From positions 1-64,000 of the forward strand of contig NZ_JAAIWM010000004.1 in the NCBI RefSeq assembly GCF_011008845.1: a stretch of DNA of 64,000 bases, written 5' to 3'. The number at the start of each line of letters is the position of its first letter. The first letter of the stretch is position 1. Made by a program: the position numbers and the translations under genes. Of this stretch, positions 34,602-44,727 are shown in pieces. The notes under the pieces were generated by a model. That model did not search any database, had not been told where the DNA came from, and saw only the letters and a program-made list of their open reading frames with translations. This DNA is from Bacillus mesophilus (GTDB lineage: Bacteria; Bacillota; Bacilli; Bacillales; SA4).

Positions 34602-35660
34602 GTGGAAAAATATAGAATTGATCAAAGTAAGGGACTTGAATTTGGAATATATACATTAGGCGATCATTTACCTAATCCGGTAACTGGTGAAAGAATCTCG
34701 GCAGAAGACCGTATTCATGAAATCATTAACTATGCAAAGCTAGCTGAACAAGCTGGTGTAGATTTTTTTAGTGTTGGTGAAAGCCATCAGGAGTATTTTG
34801 CGACACAAGCACATACGGTTGTGTTATCTGCTATTGCTCAGGCGACCAGTAAAATAAAGATTGGGAGTTCCTCCACTATTGTAAGCACATCAGATCCAGT
34901 ACGTGTTTATGAGGACTTCGCTACGATCGATTTGATATCAAAGGGACGTGCAGAAATAGTAGCTGGACGAGCTTCAAGAATAGGTCTTTTTGAATTATTA
35001 GGATATGATGTAAACCATTATGAAGAATTATATGAGGAAAAATTTGACTTACTACGTCAAATTAATGAACAAGAAGTAGTTAATTGGAGTGGGGAATTTC
35101 GTCCACCGCTAAAGGATGCCTCCATTCTGCCTAGACCAAAGAATGGTTATATGCCAATCTGGAGAGCAGTTGGTGGTTCACCTGGTAGTGCAATAAAGGC
35201 TGGTTATGCAGGTGTACCTATGTTTTTGGCTCATTTAGGTGGCCATGTACTTAGCTTTAAGCGATCAATTGATGCTTATCGTGAAGCGGCAAAACAGGGA
35301 GGGTTTGACCCGTCGGAATTACCAGTAGCAACTGCTGGATTTTTCTATGCAGCTGAAACTTCCCAGCAAGCCGTTGAAGAGACGCATCCACACATAAATG
35401 AAGGAATGAAACGCACAAATGGACGTGGTTTTCCAATGGAAGCCTATGAACAAGGAATTGATCCACATAATGTTATGAATATAGGTAGTCCACAGCAAAT
35501 AATTGAAAAAATACTCTATCAGCATGAAGTCTATGGTCACCAAAGGTATATTGCTCAAATTGATTTCGGCGGAGTCCCTTTTGAACGTCTGCAAAAGAAT
35601 CTGGAGCTAATTGGAACTGAGATTTTACCAGCTATTAAGAAATATACGGCTAAGAAGTAG
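34602..35660 (+). CDS. Luciferase-like (LLM) flavin-dependent oxidoreductase
   Basis: A 352-residue TIM-barrel FMN-dependent monooxygenase of the bacterial luciferase group. The family pattern includes DFFSVGESHQEYF, KIKIGSSSTIVSTSDPVRVYEDFATIDL, and RAEIVAGRASRIG. Substrate is unknown; relatives oxidise alkanes, sulfonates or aldehydes. The GTG start at 34602 follows GATAGGTG. An SE1832-type small protein gene follows after 21 bases. Confidence 0.9.
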   Translation: MEKYRIDQSKGLEFGIYTLGDHLPNPVTGERISAEDRIHEIINYAKLAEQAGVDFFSVGESHQEYFATQAHTVVLSAIAQATSKIKIGSSSTIVSTSDPVRVYEDFATIDLISKGRAEIVAGRASRIGLFELLGYDVNHYEELYEEKFDLLRQINEQEVVNWSGEFRPPLKDASILPRPKNGYMPIWRAVGGSPGSAIKAGYAGVPMFLAHLGGHVLSFKRSIDAYREAAKQGGFDPSELPVATAGFFYAAETSQQAVEETHPHINEGMKRTNGRGFPMEAYEQGIDPHNVMNIGSPQQIIEKILYQHEVYGHQRYIAQIDFGGVPFERLQKNLELIGTEILPAIKKYTAKK

Positions 35661-35681
35661 CAGAAAAGGGGAGAGGAAGAA

Positions 35682-35858
35682 GTGAACAAAAAAGAAATTG
35701 AGTATAAAATTTTGGAGTTAAAAGACGAATATATTCAATTGCAGCATAACTTAGAAAAACTAGAATATGTAAAAGGAAACATTCTACCTTTGGAAAAAAG
35801 ATTGACTGCAGTTGAAGAGGAATTGACTTCCCTTAATCAAATGTTGAGAAAAATCTAG
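35682..35858 (+). CDS. SE1832-family small coiled-coil protein
   Basis: A 58-residue protein: GTG start, then NKKEIEYKILELKDEYIQLQ, a Leu heptad pattern, NILPLEKRL and a second heptad segment ending LNQMLRKI. It matches the SE1832 family of small Firmicute proteins in length and in the central PLEK motif. GAGAGGAAGAA lies directly before GTG 35682. It is likely cotranscribed with the LLM gene. Function unknown. Confidence 0.8.
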   Translation: MNKKEIEYKILELKDEYIQLQHNLEKLEYVKGNILPLEKRLTAVEEELTSLNQMLRKI

Positions 35859-35954
35859 AAAAAATAGATCATAATTTACTAGACTCAGAGTATAGTAAAG
35901 CCAGTGGAAATAAATAACCCATTTTTCGCTGTATTATGCGAAAACATCAAAAGT

Positions 35955-35988
35955 AAAAAAGCAAGCCCTAAAAAGAGCTTGCTTTTTT
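35955..35988. terminator. Bidirectional terminator
   Basis: AAAAAAGCAAGC (35955-35966) pairs perfectly with GCTTGCTTTTTT (35977-35988). Confidence 0.9.
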
Positions 35989-36028
35989 ACGTCTTAATCT
36001 AAAACCATTGTAAGGAGCAGCAAAAAAA

Positions 36029-37402
36029 TCAGCTTACCGCAAGTTCCTTCCCTTTTTTCGTAAGTAACGCTCCTGTCACAGCAAATGCACAAACGGCTAG
36101 TAATACCAACATAGAGAATACAGCTTGAAGACTGGTTTCGAGAACAATTCCACCAAGTTCAGTACTTAGTAGCAGGCCTGTTACTGCAATTCCTATGACT
36201 TGTCCTAGATTTCTCATTAAAGTATTAGAACCCATTGCTGCTCCACGAATATTCCATTCAACTGCTGATTGGACAGCAACCGTAAATGCTGTGAAGGATA
36301 ATCCAAATCCAAACCCGATAATAGCCGTTACCACCATGATCCATATTATGGTTGTATGAGATTGCAGTAGTGCTAAACCAATACAGCCAACAATAATACT
36401 TGAAATTCCAGTAAGGGTAATTTGGGCAATTGATTTTGAACTTAACCATCTTCCTGACAAGATGGCTGCTAAAGGCCATGTTAGCGACATGGGGATCATA
36501 GCAATTCCAGAGAAAGTAGCATTAAGGTTCATAACCCCCTGGACCCATAACGGAATGTAAAAAGTAATCGTGACTAATATAAACCCTAGTAAGAAGCCAG
36601 CGACATTAGCTATAGTGATGAATCTATTTTTAAACAATGAAAGTGGAAGCATTGGTTCCTTTCCTTTTAACTGTAGCCAAATAAATAATAGAAGTCCAAT
36701 TAACGCTACTATAAACAATGAAACAATACTTTCGGTCATGTGCTTATATTCTCTTAGAAGGGTTAAAGCATACAAAAATGAACTCATACATATTGCAAAG
36801 GTAAGAATACCAGCATAATCGATGACATGCTTTTTCTTTTCTATATGTTCATGGAAAGAAATCCACAAGATTAGTAAAGAAACGATTCCAAAAGGTATAT
36901 TTATAAAGAAAATCCAGTGCCAAGAGATGGTGTCTACAATGAACCCACCTGTAAGAGGACCAATAATCCCTGCAACTCCCCATACACTACTTAACCACCC
37001 CTGCATCTTTGCACGCATTTTGAACTCAAATACATCACCAATAATGGTAAATAAAATGGGTGTCAATGCGCCTGCCCCTATTCCTTGTATTCCGCGAAAG
37101 AGCACAAGTTGTTCCATTGTTTGTGAAAGCCCAGATAAGCCAGAACCGACTAAAAAAATAATAGTTCCAATTGTAAACATTAACTTTCTACCATATAAGT
37201 CTGCTAACTTTCCAAACACTGGTGTACTTATTACCATAGCTAAAAGGTAGATAGAAATAACCCAAGTATATAATGTGCTCCCACCTAAATCTCCTACAAT
37301 CTTTGGCATTGCGGTACTTACAATTGTTCCTTCAATCGCAGTTAGAAAAGTAGCAATTAACAAAGCAATAACAACCAGTCTTGGTTTTGTTTCCTTTTTC
37401 AA
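36029..37402 (-). CDS. MFS multidrug exporter, DHA2 (EmrB/QacA) type
   Basis: A 457-residue transporter with about 14 membrane helices. Motif A is GKLADLYGRKLMF near residue 60, motif C appears as GIIGPLTGGFIVD, and GTIVSTAMPKIVGDLGG is the usual first-helix signature of DHA2 drug exporters. It probably expels cationic or amphiphilic compounds by proton exchange. I prefer the TTG at 37402, with GGGGAG 7 bases upstream; the frame is open further. GGAC-GTT-GTCC at 37436-37446 lies just upstream and could bind a repressor, but none is adjacent. Confidence 0.92.
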   Translation of the reverse strand: MKKETKPRLVVIALLIATFLTAIEGTIVSTAMPKIVGDLGGSTLYTWVISIYLLAMVISTPVFGKLADLYGRKLMFTIGTIIFLVGSGLSGLSQTMEQLVLFRGIQGIGAGALTPILFTIIGDVFEFKMRAKMQGWLSSVWGVAGIIGPLTGGFIVDTISWHWIFFINIPFGIVSLLILWISFHEHIEKKKHVIDYAGILTFAICMSSFLYALTLLREYKHMTESIVSLFIVALIGLLLFIWLQLKGKEPMLPLSLFKNRFITIANVAGFLLGFILVTITFYIPLWVQGVMNLNATFSGIAMIPMSLTWPLAAILSGRWLSSKSIAQITLTGISSIIVGCIGLALLQSHTTIIWIMVVTAIIGFGFGLSFTAFTVAVQSAVEWNIRGAAMGSNTLMRNLGQVIGIAVTGLLLSTELGGIVLETSLQAVFSMLVLLAVCAFAVTGALLTKKGKELAVS

Positions 37403-37635
37403 GTAAATTCTCCCCTTGCAATAACATCTGTATCTGGACGTTGTCCGAATATTTTGCACTAATTTATATACTATCTTTTTATTATACTATTTTTTATAAA
37501 TATCATAGAGTTTATTAGTAATTTCATACAGTTATTCATTATAAATTCTTCCGACAAGGAAAATAGTATTTATTTTTTGATATTCTTCAATTAGAAACAG
37601 CGGAGACAACTTTAGTTGGATAGTTGATAGTTACT

Positions 37636-37663
37636 TTGATAACCGAAATAAATCTGATAGAAT
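37636..37663 (+). promoter_or_regulatory. Probable sigma-A promoter of the M2/M3-type peptidase gene
   Basis: TTGATA (37636-37641), 16-base spacer, TAGAAT (37658-37663), about 58 bases before the start. The rest of the 318-base gap (37403-37720) holds no gene that I can see. Confidence 0.45.
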
Positions 37664-37720
37664 GATAGAGTAATTATGATTATTTAGAATTAACAAACCA
37701 TAGAGCAAAATGGAGGGTCA

Positions 37721-39313
37721 ATGATGAAATTAGAACAATTTTTACAAAAACAAAATGAAAAATTAAAAGAATTACATATTAAACGTGCTGAATCTTCCTG
37801 GATGTCTTCGACGACTGGAGAAGATGAATGGAATAAGAAAACTGCCCAAGCTCAAACAGAGATGAATGTATATTTTTCTAATAAAGAGCTGTTTGAAAAG
37901 GTAAAACAATTTCTTGAAGAAGATGTTGCAAACCCTTTAGATCAAAGACAATTAGAAACTATTTATGCAAACATGGTTCGAAATCAATTACCAGAAGAAG
38001 ACTTAAAAGAAATGGTAAGTCTTTCAACTGAACTAGTAAGTGTGTTTAACACATTTAGATCGACGTTAGATGGTAAGGAAGTTTCAGAAAACGATGTTCG
38101 TGAAATTCTTATTAAAAGTAATGATATAGAGCTAAGGGAAAGAGCATGGCATGCTAGTAAGCAAATTGGAAAAGAAGTAGAAGAAAAGCTATTAACGCTT
38201 GTTCGCAAACGTAATGAAACGGCACGTCAACTAGGCTATGAAGACTACCATCAAATGAGCTTTGAGTTACAAGAGTTAGACCGCGAGTATGTGTTTAATA
38301 CTTTTAAAGAGTTAGTTGAATTATCAAACGAACCGTTTCGTCAATTAAAGGGTGAAATGGATGTTGAGTTAGCAGAGCGTTTCAACATTTCAGTTGAAGA
38401 GTTACGACCATGGCATTATGCTGATCCTTTCTTTCAAGAAGCTCCTCCTTCTAAAGGTTTGGACCTAGATCCTTTTTATAGGGGGAAAAACCTTGAGGAA
38501 CTGACTAGTGAAACGTTTAAAAGCATGGGTATGGACATCAGTGACATGCTGGCTAAAAGTGATTTGTATCCACGTGCAAAAAAGAATCAGCATGCTTTCT
38601 GTACGGATATTGACCGAGAAGGTGATGTGCGTGTGTTATGTAATAATACTGAATCTGATTACTGGTCTGCTACAATGCTTCATGAATACGGTCATGCAGT
38701 TTACTTTAAATATATCGACCGTAACTTACCATACAGTTTACGGAGACCCGCTCATACACTAACAACAGAAGCGATTGCTATGCTTTATGGTCGTATGGCA
38801 AAAGACCCAGCATGGATGCAGCAGTTCTTAGGATTAGATCAGTCGCAGGTAGATGAACTAAAGCCACAGATTGATTTGTCATTAAGAAGACAAATGCTTA
38901 TATCAGCACGTTGGATTATGACTTTTGCATTCTTTGAACGAGAGCTTTATAAAAATCCAGATCAAGATTTAAATTCGTTATGGTGGAACATTGTTAAAGA
39001 AGTACAGTTTGTTAACCCACCAGAAGAACAAGATTACCCACATTGGGCAGCGAAAATTCACTTTACACTTGTACCTGTTTACTATCAAAATTACTTATTG
39101 GGTGAATTAACAACTTCTCAGCTACAAAGATATATTGAAAAAAATATTTCTGAAGATTTATATACACCTAAGGTAGGAGAGTTCTTAATCAATGAATTTT
39201 TTGTACCTGGTGCAAGAGAGCATTGGAATACAAAGATTGAAAAAGCAACAGGAGAAAAACTAAACCCTATTCATTTTGTGGAGCAGTTTGTAAACCAAAA
39301 ACAAGGGGTATAA
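37721..39313 (+). CDS. Zinc oligopeptidase with HEYGH motif (M2/M3-like)
   Basis: A 530-residue gluzincin. The zinc motif is HEYGH at residues 321-325 in TMLHEYGHAVYFK, with the third ligand Glu in LTTEAIAMLYGRM near residue 347. The all-helical fold and ARWIMTFAFFERELY resemble the M2/M3 peptidases (ACE-like or oligoendopeptidase-like). It differs clearly from the M3 enzyme at 21740. GGAGGG precedes the paired ATG codons at 37721. It should trim short peptides in the cytoplasm. Confidence 0.9.
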   Translation: MMKLEQFLQKQNEKLKELHIKRAESSWMSSTTGEDEWNKKTAQAQTEMNVYFSNKELFEKVKQFLEEDVANPLDQRQLETIYANMVRNQLPEEDLKEMVSLSTELVSVFNTFRSTLDGKEVSENDVREILIKSNDIELRERAWHASKQIGKEVEEKLLTLVRKRNETARQLGYEDYHQMSFELQELDREYVFNTFKELVELSNEPFRQLKGEMDVELAERFNISVEELRPWHYADPFFQEAPPSKGLDLDPFYRGKNLEELTSETFKSMGMDISDMLAKSDLYPRAKKNQHAFCTDIDREGDVRVLCNNTESDYWSATMLHEYGHAVYFKYIDRNLPYSLRRPAHTLTTEAIAMLYGRMAKDPAWMQQFLGLDQSQVDELKPQIDLSLRRQMLISARWIMTFAFFERELYKNPDQDLNSLWWNIVKEVQFVNPPEEQDYPHWAAKIHFTLVPVYYQNYLLGELTTSQLQRYIEKNISEDLYTPKVGEFLINEFFVPGAREHWNTKIEKATGEKLNPIHFVEQFVNQKQGV

Positions 39314-39322
39314 TTTTTACGG

Positions 39323-39350
39323 AAGCGGTCCGGAAATGGATCGCTTTTTT
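39323..39350 (+). terminator. Terminator of the HEYGH peptidase gene
   Basis: AAGCGGTCC (39323-39331) pairs with GGATCGCTT (39338-39346), followed by T residues. Confidence 0.85.
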
Positions 39351-39441
39351 GTTATCTCTGTGGGAACATATACTTCCCTATACATCAAAATCAAACTTTG
39401 TAATACAATAAAGCTATCTAAATGCGAAGGGAACATATGAG

Positions 39442-40920
39442 ATGAAACACCAAGAGGAATTAAGTAAAGCAAACAAGAAAATAGATGAAAAAGCAAAGAT
39501 TGTTCAATCTACTCAATGGTATCCCACCTATCATGTTGCCCCAAAGGTAGGTTGGATGAATGATCCGAATGGGTTTTGTTATTTTAATGGAGAATATCAT
39601 GTGTTTTATCAGCACCATCCTTTTTCTCCTCATTGGGGACCCATGTATTGGGGACATGCTAAAAGTAAGGATTTATCCAGTTGGGAGCATCTCCCGATTG
39701 CCCTTGCCCCAAGTGAGGACTATGATCAGGACGGCTGTTTTTCAGGAAGTGCCATTCAAATAGAAGACAAGCTATATTTATTCTACACTGGTAATGTTTG
39801 GACAGGTGAGGATCGTGATCATGACTTAAAACAAGTTCAATGTATAGCTGTTAGTGAGGATGGTGTTCGTTTCACAAAGGATGTAAGAAACCCTATTATT
39901 GCAAATGCACCGGACGGAAATATCCATCCGTTTCATATTAGAGATCCAAAGGTATGGAAAAAGGATGAATATTATTACATGGTATTAGGCTCAAAAACTA
40001 AAGAAAACGTGGGTCAGATCTTACTTTATCGTTCTATAGACTTGTATGAATGGGAGTTTATAAACATTGCAGCCACTGGGGAAGGGAATTTTGGTTTCAT
40101 GTGGGAATGCCCAGATATTTTCAACCTGGACAGTCATGATATTTTGCTCATGTCACCACAAGGGATGAAACCAGAAGACTATAAATATCATAACCTTCAT
40201 CAATCAGGATATGTTGTTGGAAATTTAGATTATCAAACAGGAACTTTCCAACACGGTCCGTTTGAACTTTTAGACCATGGGTTTGATGTGTATGCACCAC
40301 AATCAACAGTTGACGAACAAGGTAGACGTATTATCATCGCTTGGATGAATATGTGGGAAAGCGAAATGCCTGAACAACAGCATGAATGGGCTGGTGCATT
40401 AACAATCCCACGTGTAATGACATATGAAAAAGGTGAAATTCGTTGTCGCCCAGTTCCAGAGTTACAAAAACTACGGAAAGAAAAGATTTCTTTTCAAAAT
40501 ATAAACGTGAATGGGAATATTGAGTTAAATGAAATAAACGGAAACAGTCTTGAATTACAAATTGTATTTGACGCAAAAAAAGCTTCTACATTTGGAATAA
40601 AACTTAGAGTAAGTGAGAGTTTAGGAGAGGAAACAGTCCTTACATATGATACAACCAGTGAGATGTTATCCTTTAACCGTGATTCATCAGGACAAGGACC
40701 TAAAGGAGTCCGGCAAGCTCCTGTGCAACTAAAAGATAACAAGCTTCACCTTCAAATCTTCCTTGATCAATCTTCTCTTGAAGTTTTTATAAATGATGGG
40801 GAGAAAGTAATGACTGGACGAATTTATCCTGATCAACACTCAAGTAGCATCCATTTCTTTAGTCAAGGAGAATGTAGCATCATTGAAGTAGAGAAATGGA
40901 ATTTAGGGAGTGCTTTTTAA
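39442..40920 (+). CDS. GH32 sucrose-6-phosphate hydrolase (invertase type)
   Basis: A 492-residue glycoside hydrolase with a five-blade propeller and a C-terminal beta-sandwich. The nucleophile Asp41 is in WMNDPNG, Arg167-Asp168-Pro169 is the transition-state motif RDP, and the acid/base Glu222 is in the WECPD motif. No signal peptide, so it works inside the cell on sucrose or sucrose-6-phosphate. No PTS transporter or regulator is adjacent, so it is an orphan compared with sacPA units. GAAGGGA precedes ATG 39442. Confidence 0.93.
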   Translation: MKHQEELSKANKKIDEKAKIVQSTQWYPTYHVAPKVGWMNDPNGFCYFNGEYHVFYQHHPFSPHWGPMYWGHAKSKDLSSWEHLPIALAPSEDYDQDGCFSGSAIQIEDKLYLFYTGNVWTGEDRDHDLKQVQCIAVSEDGVRFTKDVRNPIIANAPDGNIHPFHIRDPKVWKKDEYYYMVLGSKTKENVGQILLYRSIDLYEWEFINIAATGEGNFGFMWECPDIFNLDSHDILLMSPQGMKPEDYKYHNLHQSGYVVGNLDYQTGTFQHGPFELLDHGFDVYAPQSTVDEQGRRIIIAWMNMWESEMPEQQHEWAGALTIPRVMTYEKGEIRCRPVPELQKLRKEKISFQNINVNGNIELNEINGNSLELQIVFDAKKASTFGIKLRVSESLGEETVLTYDTTSEMLSFNRDSSGQGPKGVRQAPVQLKDNKLHLQIFLDQSSLEVFINDGEKVMTGRIYPDQHSSSIHFFSQGECSIIEVEKWNLGSAF

Positions 40921-40929
40921 TGGGACAAG

Positions 40930-40948
40930 GGGACAGGTTTACTGTCCC
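40930..40948. repeat. Dispersed GGGAC...GTCCC palindromic repeat, copy 3 (inverted)
   Basis: GGGACAGGTTTACTGTCCC. Read in reverse it matches copy 2 at 16 of 19 positions. It lies between the converging GH32 and amidase genes and may also act as a terminator hairpin. Confidence 0.65.
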
Positions 40949-40955
40949 TAAAATT

Positions 40956-42362
40956 CTACCCATTAATAATAGGAATCCTGTTCTTCCAGGGTCTTGCTTG
41001 TTCAAGCTGTCCAGCTAATTGAAGCAAAGTCGCCTCATCCCCTAAAGGTGCCATAAAGTGTACACCGATCGGAAGACCATCATTATTCCAAAACAAAGGT
41101 ACTGACATAGCAGGCATACCCGTTGTATTTGCAAGTGGGGTATAAGGCACCCACTCATTTAGACGGTTAACATACTGCTCTCTATTTCCTTGATAGGATA
41201 ATTCACCAATTTTTAAAGGTGGTTCTGCTAAAGTTGCTGTTAAAAGAAGATCATAGTTACTGAAAAACTGAGTCATCTCCCTTGTCACCTGCTGCAGGTA
41301 AGCAAGTGCTGAAAGGTATTCAACACCTGTAATGGCATTACCTCTCTTAACCACTTCCCATGTATAGGGCTCTAATTCATCCTCGGATGGTAATCTTCCA
41401 ATCAACTTTGATAGAGAGGAGATTCCTTGTGCTAGTGATGTTGGCCACAGAATCGAGAATGCATGATTATATTGTTCAACGTGAATAGACGGGGAAGCCA
41501 ATTCCACCTCGTGGCCTAGGCTTTCACATAAAGCTGCAGCATCTAGAACAGCATTTTTACTATCATCATGGATACTACTACCATTAAATCCACTTGTCAT
41601 CATAGCAATTCTTAGTTTTCTTGGATTTTTAGAAACTTCACTCTCAAAAGAGTTCTCTGGTCTTGGAACATCGAATGGATAGCCTGGACCGCTACCACAT
41701 GTCCAATCTAATAATCTCGCACTATTTCTAACGGAACGAGACACACAATGATTAACGCTTAATCCAATCGTGTCTGGATATTTTGGGTTCCGACCTCTAC
41801 TCACCTTTAAACCAAAAAGTCCACAGCATGAAGCGGGAATTCTAATCGAACCACCACCATCTGAAGCATGTGCCATCGGAACCATTCCAAAAGCAACTGC
41901 GGCTGCGGCACCACCACTTGAGCCTCCAGCAGTATGTTCTAAACTCCAAGGATTTCTTGTTGGACCATGTAGCGTAGGTTCTGTTGTGGGTAATAGCCCA
42001 AACTCACATGTGTTTGTTTTCCCGATTGTAATAAGTCCTGCGTTTCGTATTTTAGATGAATATTCACTATCCACTGGAGCTGTAAAATCTTTTAAGTATC
42101 TCGAGCCAGCAGAATAGCTTGTACCCTCGTAAAATTCTAAATCCTTCATTAAAAAAGGTACTCCTGCAAATGGTCCAGTAATACGATCACTCTTGCTTGC
42201 TTCTAATCCAGCTTCATATAGCTTGCTGTTCACTGCATTTACTTTAGGATTTATTCTCTCTATTCGCTCAATAGTAGATTGAACGATTTCCTCAGAAGAT
42301 ACTTCCTTTTTATTAATTAATGTGGCTAAATCCGTTGCATCAAGCCATTGTAATGAGTCCAT
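40956..42362 (-). CDS. Amidase-signature hydrolase
   Basis: A 468-residue serine amidase. The Ser-cisSer-Lys triad is visible: Lys73 in FLMKDLEF, Ser148/149 in AGGSSGGAA, and the nucleophile Ser172 in DGGGSIRIP. Family members hydrolyse amides from small carboxamides to cyclic oligomers; the substrate here is unknown. It is not linked to GatCAB genes and is not GatA by context. The minus-strand ATG at 42362 has GGAGGT right upstream. Confidence 0.92.
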   Translation of the reverse strand: MDSLQWLDATDLATLINKKEVSSEEIVQSTIERIERINPKVNAVNSKLYEAGLEASKSDRITGPFAGVPFLMKDLEFYEGTSYSAGSRYLKDFTAPVDSEYSSKIRNAGLITIGKTNTCEFGLLPTTEPTLHGPTRNPWSLEHTAGGSSGGAAAAVAFGMVPMAHASDGGGSIRIPASCCGLFGLKVSRGRNPKYPDTIGLSVNHCVSRSVRNSARLLDWTCGSGPGYPFDVPRPENSFESEVSKNPRKLRIAMMTSGFNGSSIHDDSKNAVLDAAALCESLGHEVELASPSIHVEQYNHAFSILWPTSLAQGISSLSKLIGRLPSEDELEPYTWEVVKRGNAITGVEYLSALAYLQQVTREMTQFFSNYDLLLTATLAEPPLKIGELSYQGNREQYVNRLNEWVPYTPLANTTGMPAMSVPLFWNNDGLPIGVHFMAPLGDEATLLQLAGQLEQARPWKNRIPIING

Positions 42363-42473
42363 GTTTACCTCCAAAATAATTTGCTATTGTGAAATTTCTA
42401 TTATGGTATAGGATTCTCCTCTATTAACTAGTAATTAAATAGGTAAAATTCTTAAATATATTCCTGTTAAAAG

Positions 42474-42501
42474 TTGAAGTAGTTGATAAAAAGCATATAA
42501 T
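42474..42501 (+). promoter_or_regulatory. Probable sigma-A promoter of the glutaredoxin gene
   Basis: TTGAAG (42474-42479), 16-base spacer, TATAAT (42496-42501). A 7-bp hairpin, CTTAACA/TGTTAAG (42518-42537), lies in the 5' UTR. Confidence 0.5.
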
Positions 42502-42627
42502 GATAGGATAGTAGAGCCTTAACAGGAATGTGTTAAGACCTAGATCGAATAGTCAACAATGATCGTATAAATTTCAAACAATAAGTCAATTAAATAAGCG
42601 GTTGTTGTTAAAAAGGAGCTTTTCAAA

Positions 42628-42873
42628 TTGTATAAAAAAGTAATTGTCTATACAAGCAGTGATTGCGTAGAGTGTACCTATGTAAAACAGATGTTAACTG
42701 ATGTTGGAGTCTCTTTTGAATCAAGAGATATTACCTCAAATCAGGAGTTTCAAAGAGAAGTGGAGAAGTTTGGATTTATGGGTGTACCAGTAACCGTTGT
42801 TGGCGACACTGCTATAAAGGGGTTTACATTAGAGTTAGTCGAGATCATTGAAAGTTTAAAGCATAAAGAGTAG
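42628..42873 (+). CDS. NrdH-like glutaredoxin
   Basis: An 81-residue thioredoxin-fold protein with the redox pair C13-V-E-C16 and the conserved cis-Pro segment GFMGVPVTVV and C-terminal GFTLELVEIIE. This is the size and pattern of NrdH/YtnI-type glutaredoxins, which supply electrons to ribonucleotide reductase or other thiol enzymes. No nrd genes are nearby. The TTG at 42628 has AAAAAGGAG upstream. Confidence 0.85.
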   Translation: MYKKVIVYTSSDCVECTYVKQMLTDVGVSFESRDITSNQEFQREVEKFGFMGVPVTVVGDTAIKGFTLELVEIIESLKHKE

Positions 42874-42995
42874 CTCCAAATACTATGTTTTTTTAAGAAT
42901 ACTTCAATTTTCATATACATTTATGATAATATAGTTACTATTACATAGCGTGCCTCTTAAGGCACAACACACAAGATCAGAAAGGTTGAGAAAGA

Positions 42996-44672
42996 GTGGA
43001 ACATAATTCTTCCAATTTTATACGAAATATTATTATAAACGATTTAGAATCCGGTAAACGAAATCATGTAATAACTCGCTTCCCACCAGAACCAAACGGA
43101 TACTTACATATAGGACATGCGAAATCGATTGTCATTAACTTTGATTTAGCCGATGAATTTAATGGTAAAACAAATCTACGTTTTGATGATACAAATCCTT
43201 TAAAAGAAGATGTAGAATTTGTTAATGCTATAAAAGAGGACGTTAAATGGCTAGGCTATGATTGGGATGGTTTATTTTTCGCTTCAGATTATTTCCAACA
43301 AATGTACGAGAAGGCAGTCCTTCTTATAAATAAGGGTAAAGCGTATGTGGATGACTTATCTGCTGATGAAATTCGTGAGTACAGAGGTACCTTGAAGGAG
43401 CCTGGAAAAGAAAGTCCATATCGAAATCGCTCTATCGAGGAAAATCTTGATTTATTTGACCGCATGCGTAAAGGTGAGTTTGGGAATGGTGAAAAAGTAT
43501 TAAGAGCTAAAATTAATATGAGTTCACCTAATATTAACTTACGTGATCCAGTTATATATCGTATTTCTCATGCAGTGCATCATAATACTGGCGATCAATG
43601 GTGCATTTACCCAATGTATGCTTTTGCTCATCCGTTAGAGGATGCGATAGAGGATGTAACACACTCAATCTGTACTACTGAGTTTGAAGATCAGCGTCCG
43701 CTTTACAACTGGGTGGTAGAAGAATGTGAAATGAAGAGTACGCCACAGCAAATCGAGTTCGGTCGATTAAACATTACAAATGCTGTTATGAGTAAGCGTA
43801 AGCTAAAACAGTTGGTGGATGAAGGGTTAGTAGATGGCTGGGACGATCCGCGCATGCCGACGGTTTCTGGATTAAGGAGAAGAGGGTATACGGCAGAAGC
43901 AATTCGTGCATTTGTAAGAGAAACAGGAGTATCAAAAGGCTCAGGTGTTGTGGATTCTCAAATGCTAGATCATTTTGTCCGTGAAGATTTGAAACTCAAA
44001 GCACCACGAACAATGGGAGTCGTTCGCCCTCTAAAAGTCGTGATTACCAATTATCCAGAAGGACAGGTTGAAATGCTAGACGCGGAAATTAACCCTGAGA
44101 ACCCTGAAATGGGAACTAGACATATCCCATTTTCAAGAGAAATCTACATTGAGCAGGACGATTTCATGGAAGATCCACCGAAAAAATACTTCCGTCTCTT
44201 TCCGGGAAATGAAGTTCGTTTAAAGCATGCTTATTTCATCAAGTGTGAGGACTTCATCAAGGATGAGGACGGAAATGTTGTTGAAATTCATTGTACGTAT
44301 GATCCAGAGACGAAAAGTGGTACAGGATTTACAGGGCGTAAGGTAAAAGGAACAATCCACTGGGTAGAAGCAACACAAGCAGTACCAGCTGAATTCCGAT
44401 TATATGAGCCACTCCTATCAACTGAAGAAACAGAAGTGGATGAAGATACGGAAAAGACAGCAGATACTGAGAAGACGTTTCTAGACCAAATAAATCCAAA
44501 CTCACTTGAGATCTTAAAAGGTTTTGTAGAACCTAATCTGAAAGATGTTGAACCACAAACCAAAATACAATTCTTCAGACACGGATACTTTAACGTCGAT
44601 CCGAAGCATTCTACGAAAGACCAAATTGTATTTAACCTGATTGTATCGTTGAAAAGTTCGTTTAAGTTATAA
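42996..44672 (+). CDS. glnS: Glutaminyl-tRNA synthetase
   Basis: A 558-residue class I synthetase charging tRNA-Gln directly. HIGH is at residues 38-41 ([12 protein letters not shown]), the KMSKS loop reads VMSKRKL at 264-270, and the C-terminal beta-barrel anticodon domains follow. GlnRS rather than GluRS is indicated by [24 protein letters not shown] and the pattern [15 protein letters not shown]. An acidic insert (about 475-490) lies in the C-terminal part. Most Bacillaceae make Gln-tRNA by GatCAB, so this gene is unusual. The start is GTG 42996. No T-box precedes it. Confidence 0.92.
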   Translation: MEHNSSNFIRNIIINDLESGKRNHVITRFPPEPNGYLHIGHAKSIVINFDLADEFNGKTNLRFDDTNPLKEDVEFVNAIKEDVKWLGYDWDGLFFASDYFQQMYEKAVLLINKGKAYVDDLSADEIREYRGTLKEPGKESPYRNRSIEENLDLFDRMRKGEFGNGEKVLRAKINMSSPNINLRDPVIYRISHAVHHNTGDQWCIYPMYAFAHPLEDAIEDVTHSICTTEFEDQRPLYNWVVEECEMKSTPQQIEFGRLNITNAVMSKRKLKQLVDEGLVDGWDDPRMPTVSGLRRRGYTAEAIRAFVRETGVSKGSGVVDSQMLDHFVREDLKLKAPRTMGVVRPLKVVITNYPEGQVEMLDAEINPENPEMGTRHIPFSREIYIEQDDFMEDPPKKYFRLFPGNEVRLKHAYFIKCEDFIKDEDGNVVEIHCTYDPETKSGTGFTGRKVKGTIHWVEATQAVPAEFRLYEPLLSTEETEVDEDTEKTADTEKTFLDQINPNSLEILKGFVEPNLKDVEPQTKIQFFRHGYFNVDPKHSTKDQIVFNLIVSLKSSFKL

Positions 44673-44727
44673 AATGACAGCATCCCTTAAGTCGAGGGAA
44701 TTTACAAACCTAAAACTTTGGAACAGC

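Noticed and set aside
36570-37250. Plus-strand ORFs opposite the MFS exporter
   Set aside because: They are antisense shadows without ribosome sites; the minus strand has clear DHA2 motifs.
42874-42995. T-box before glnS
   Set aside because: The 120-base gap has only a short GTGCCT/AGGCAC hairpin and no T-box sequence or terminator switch.
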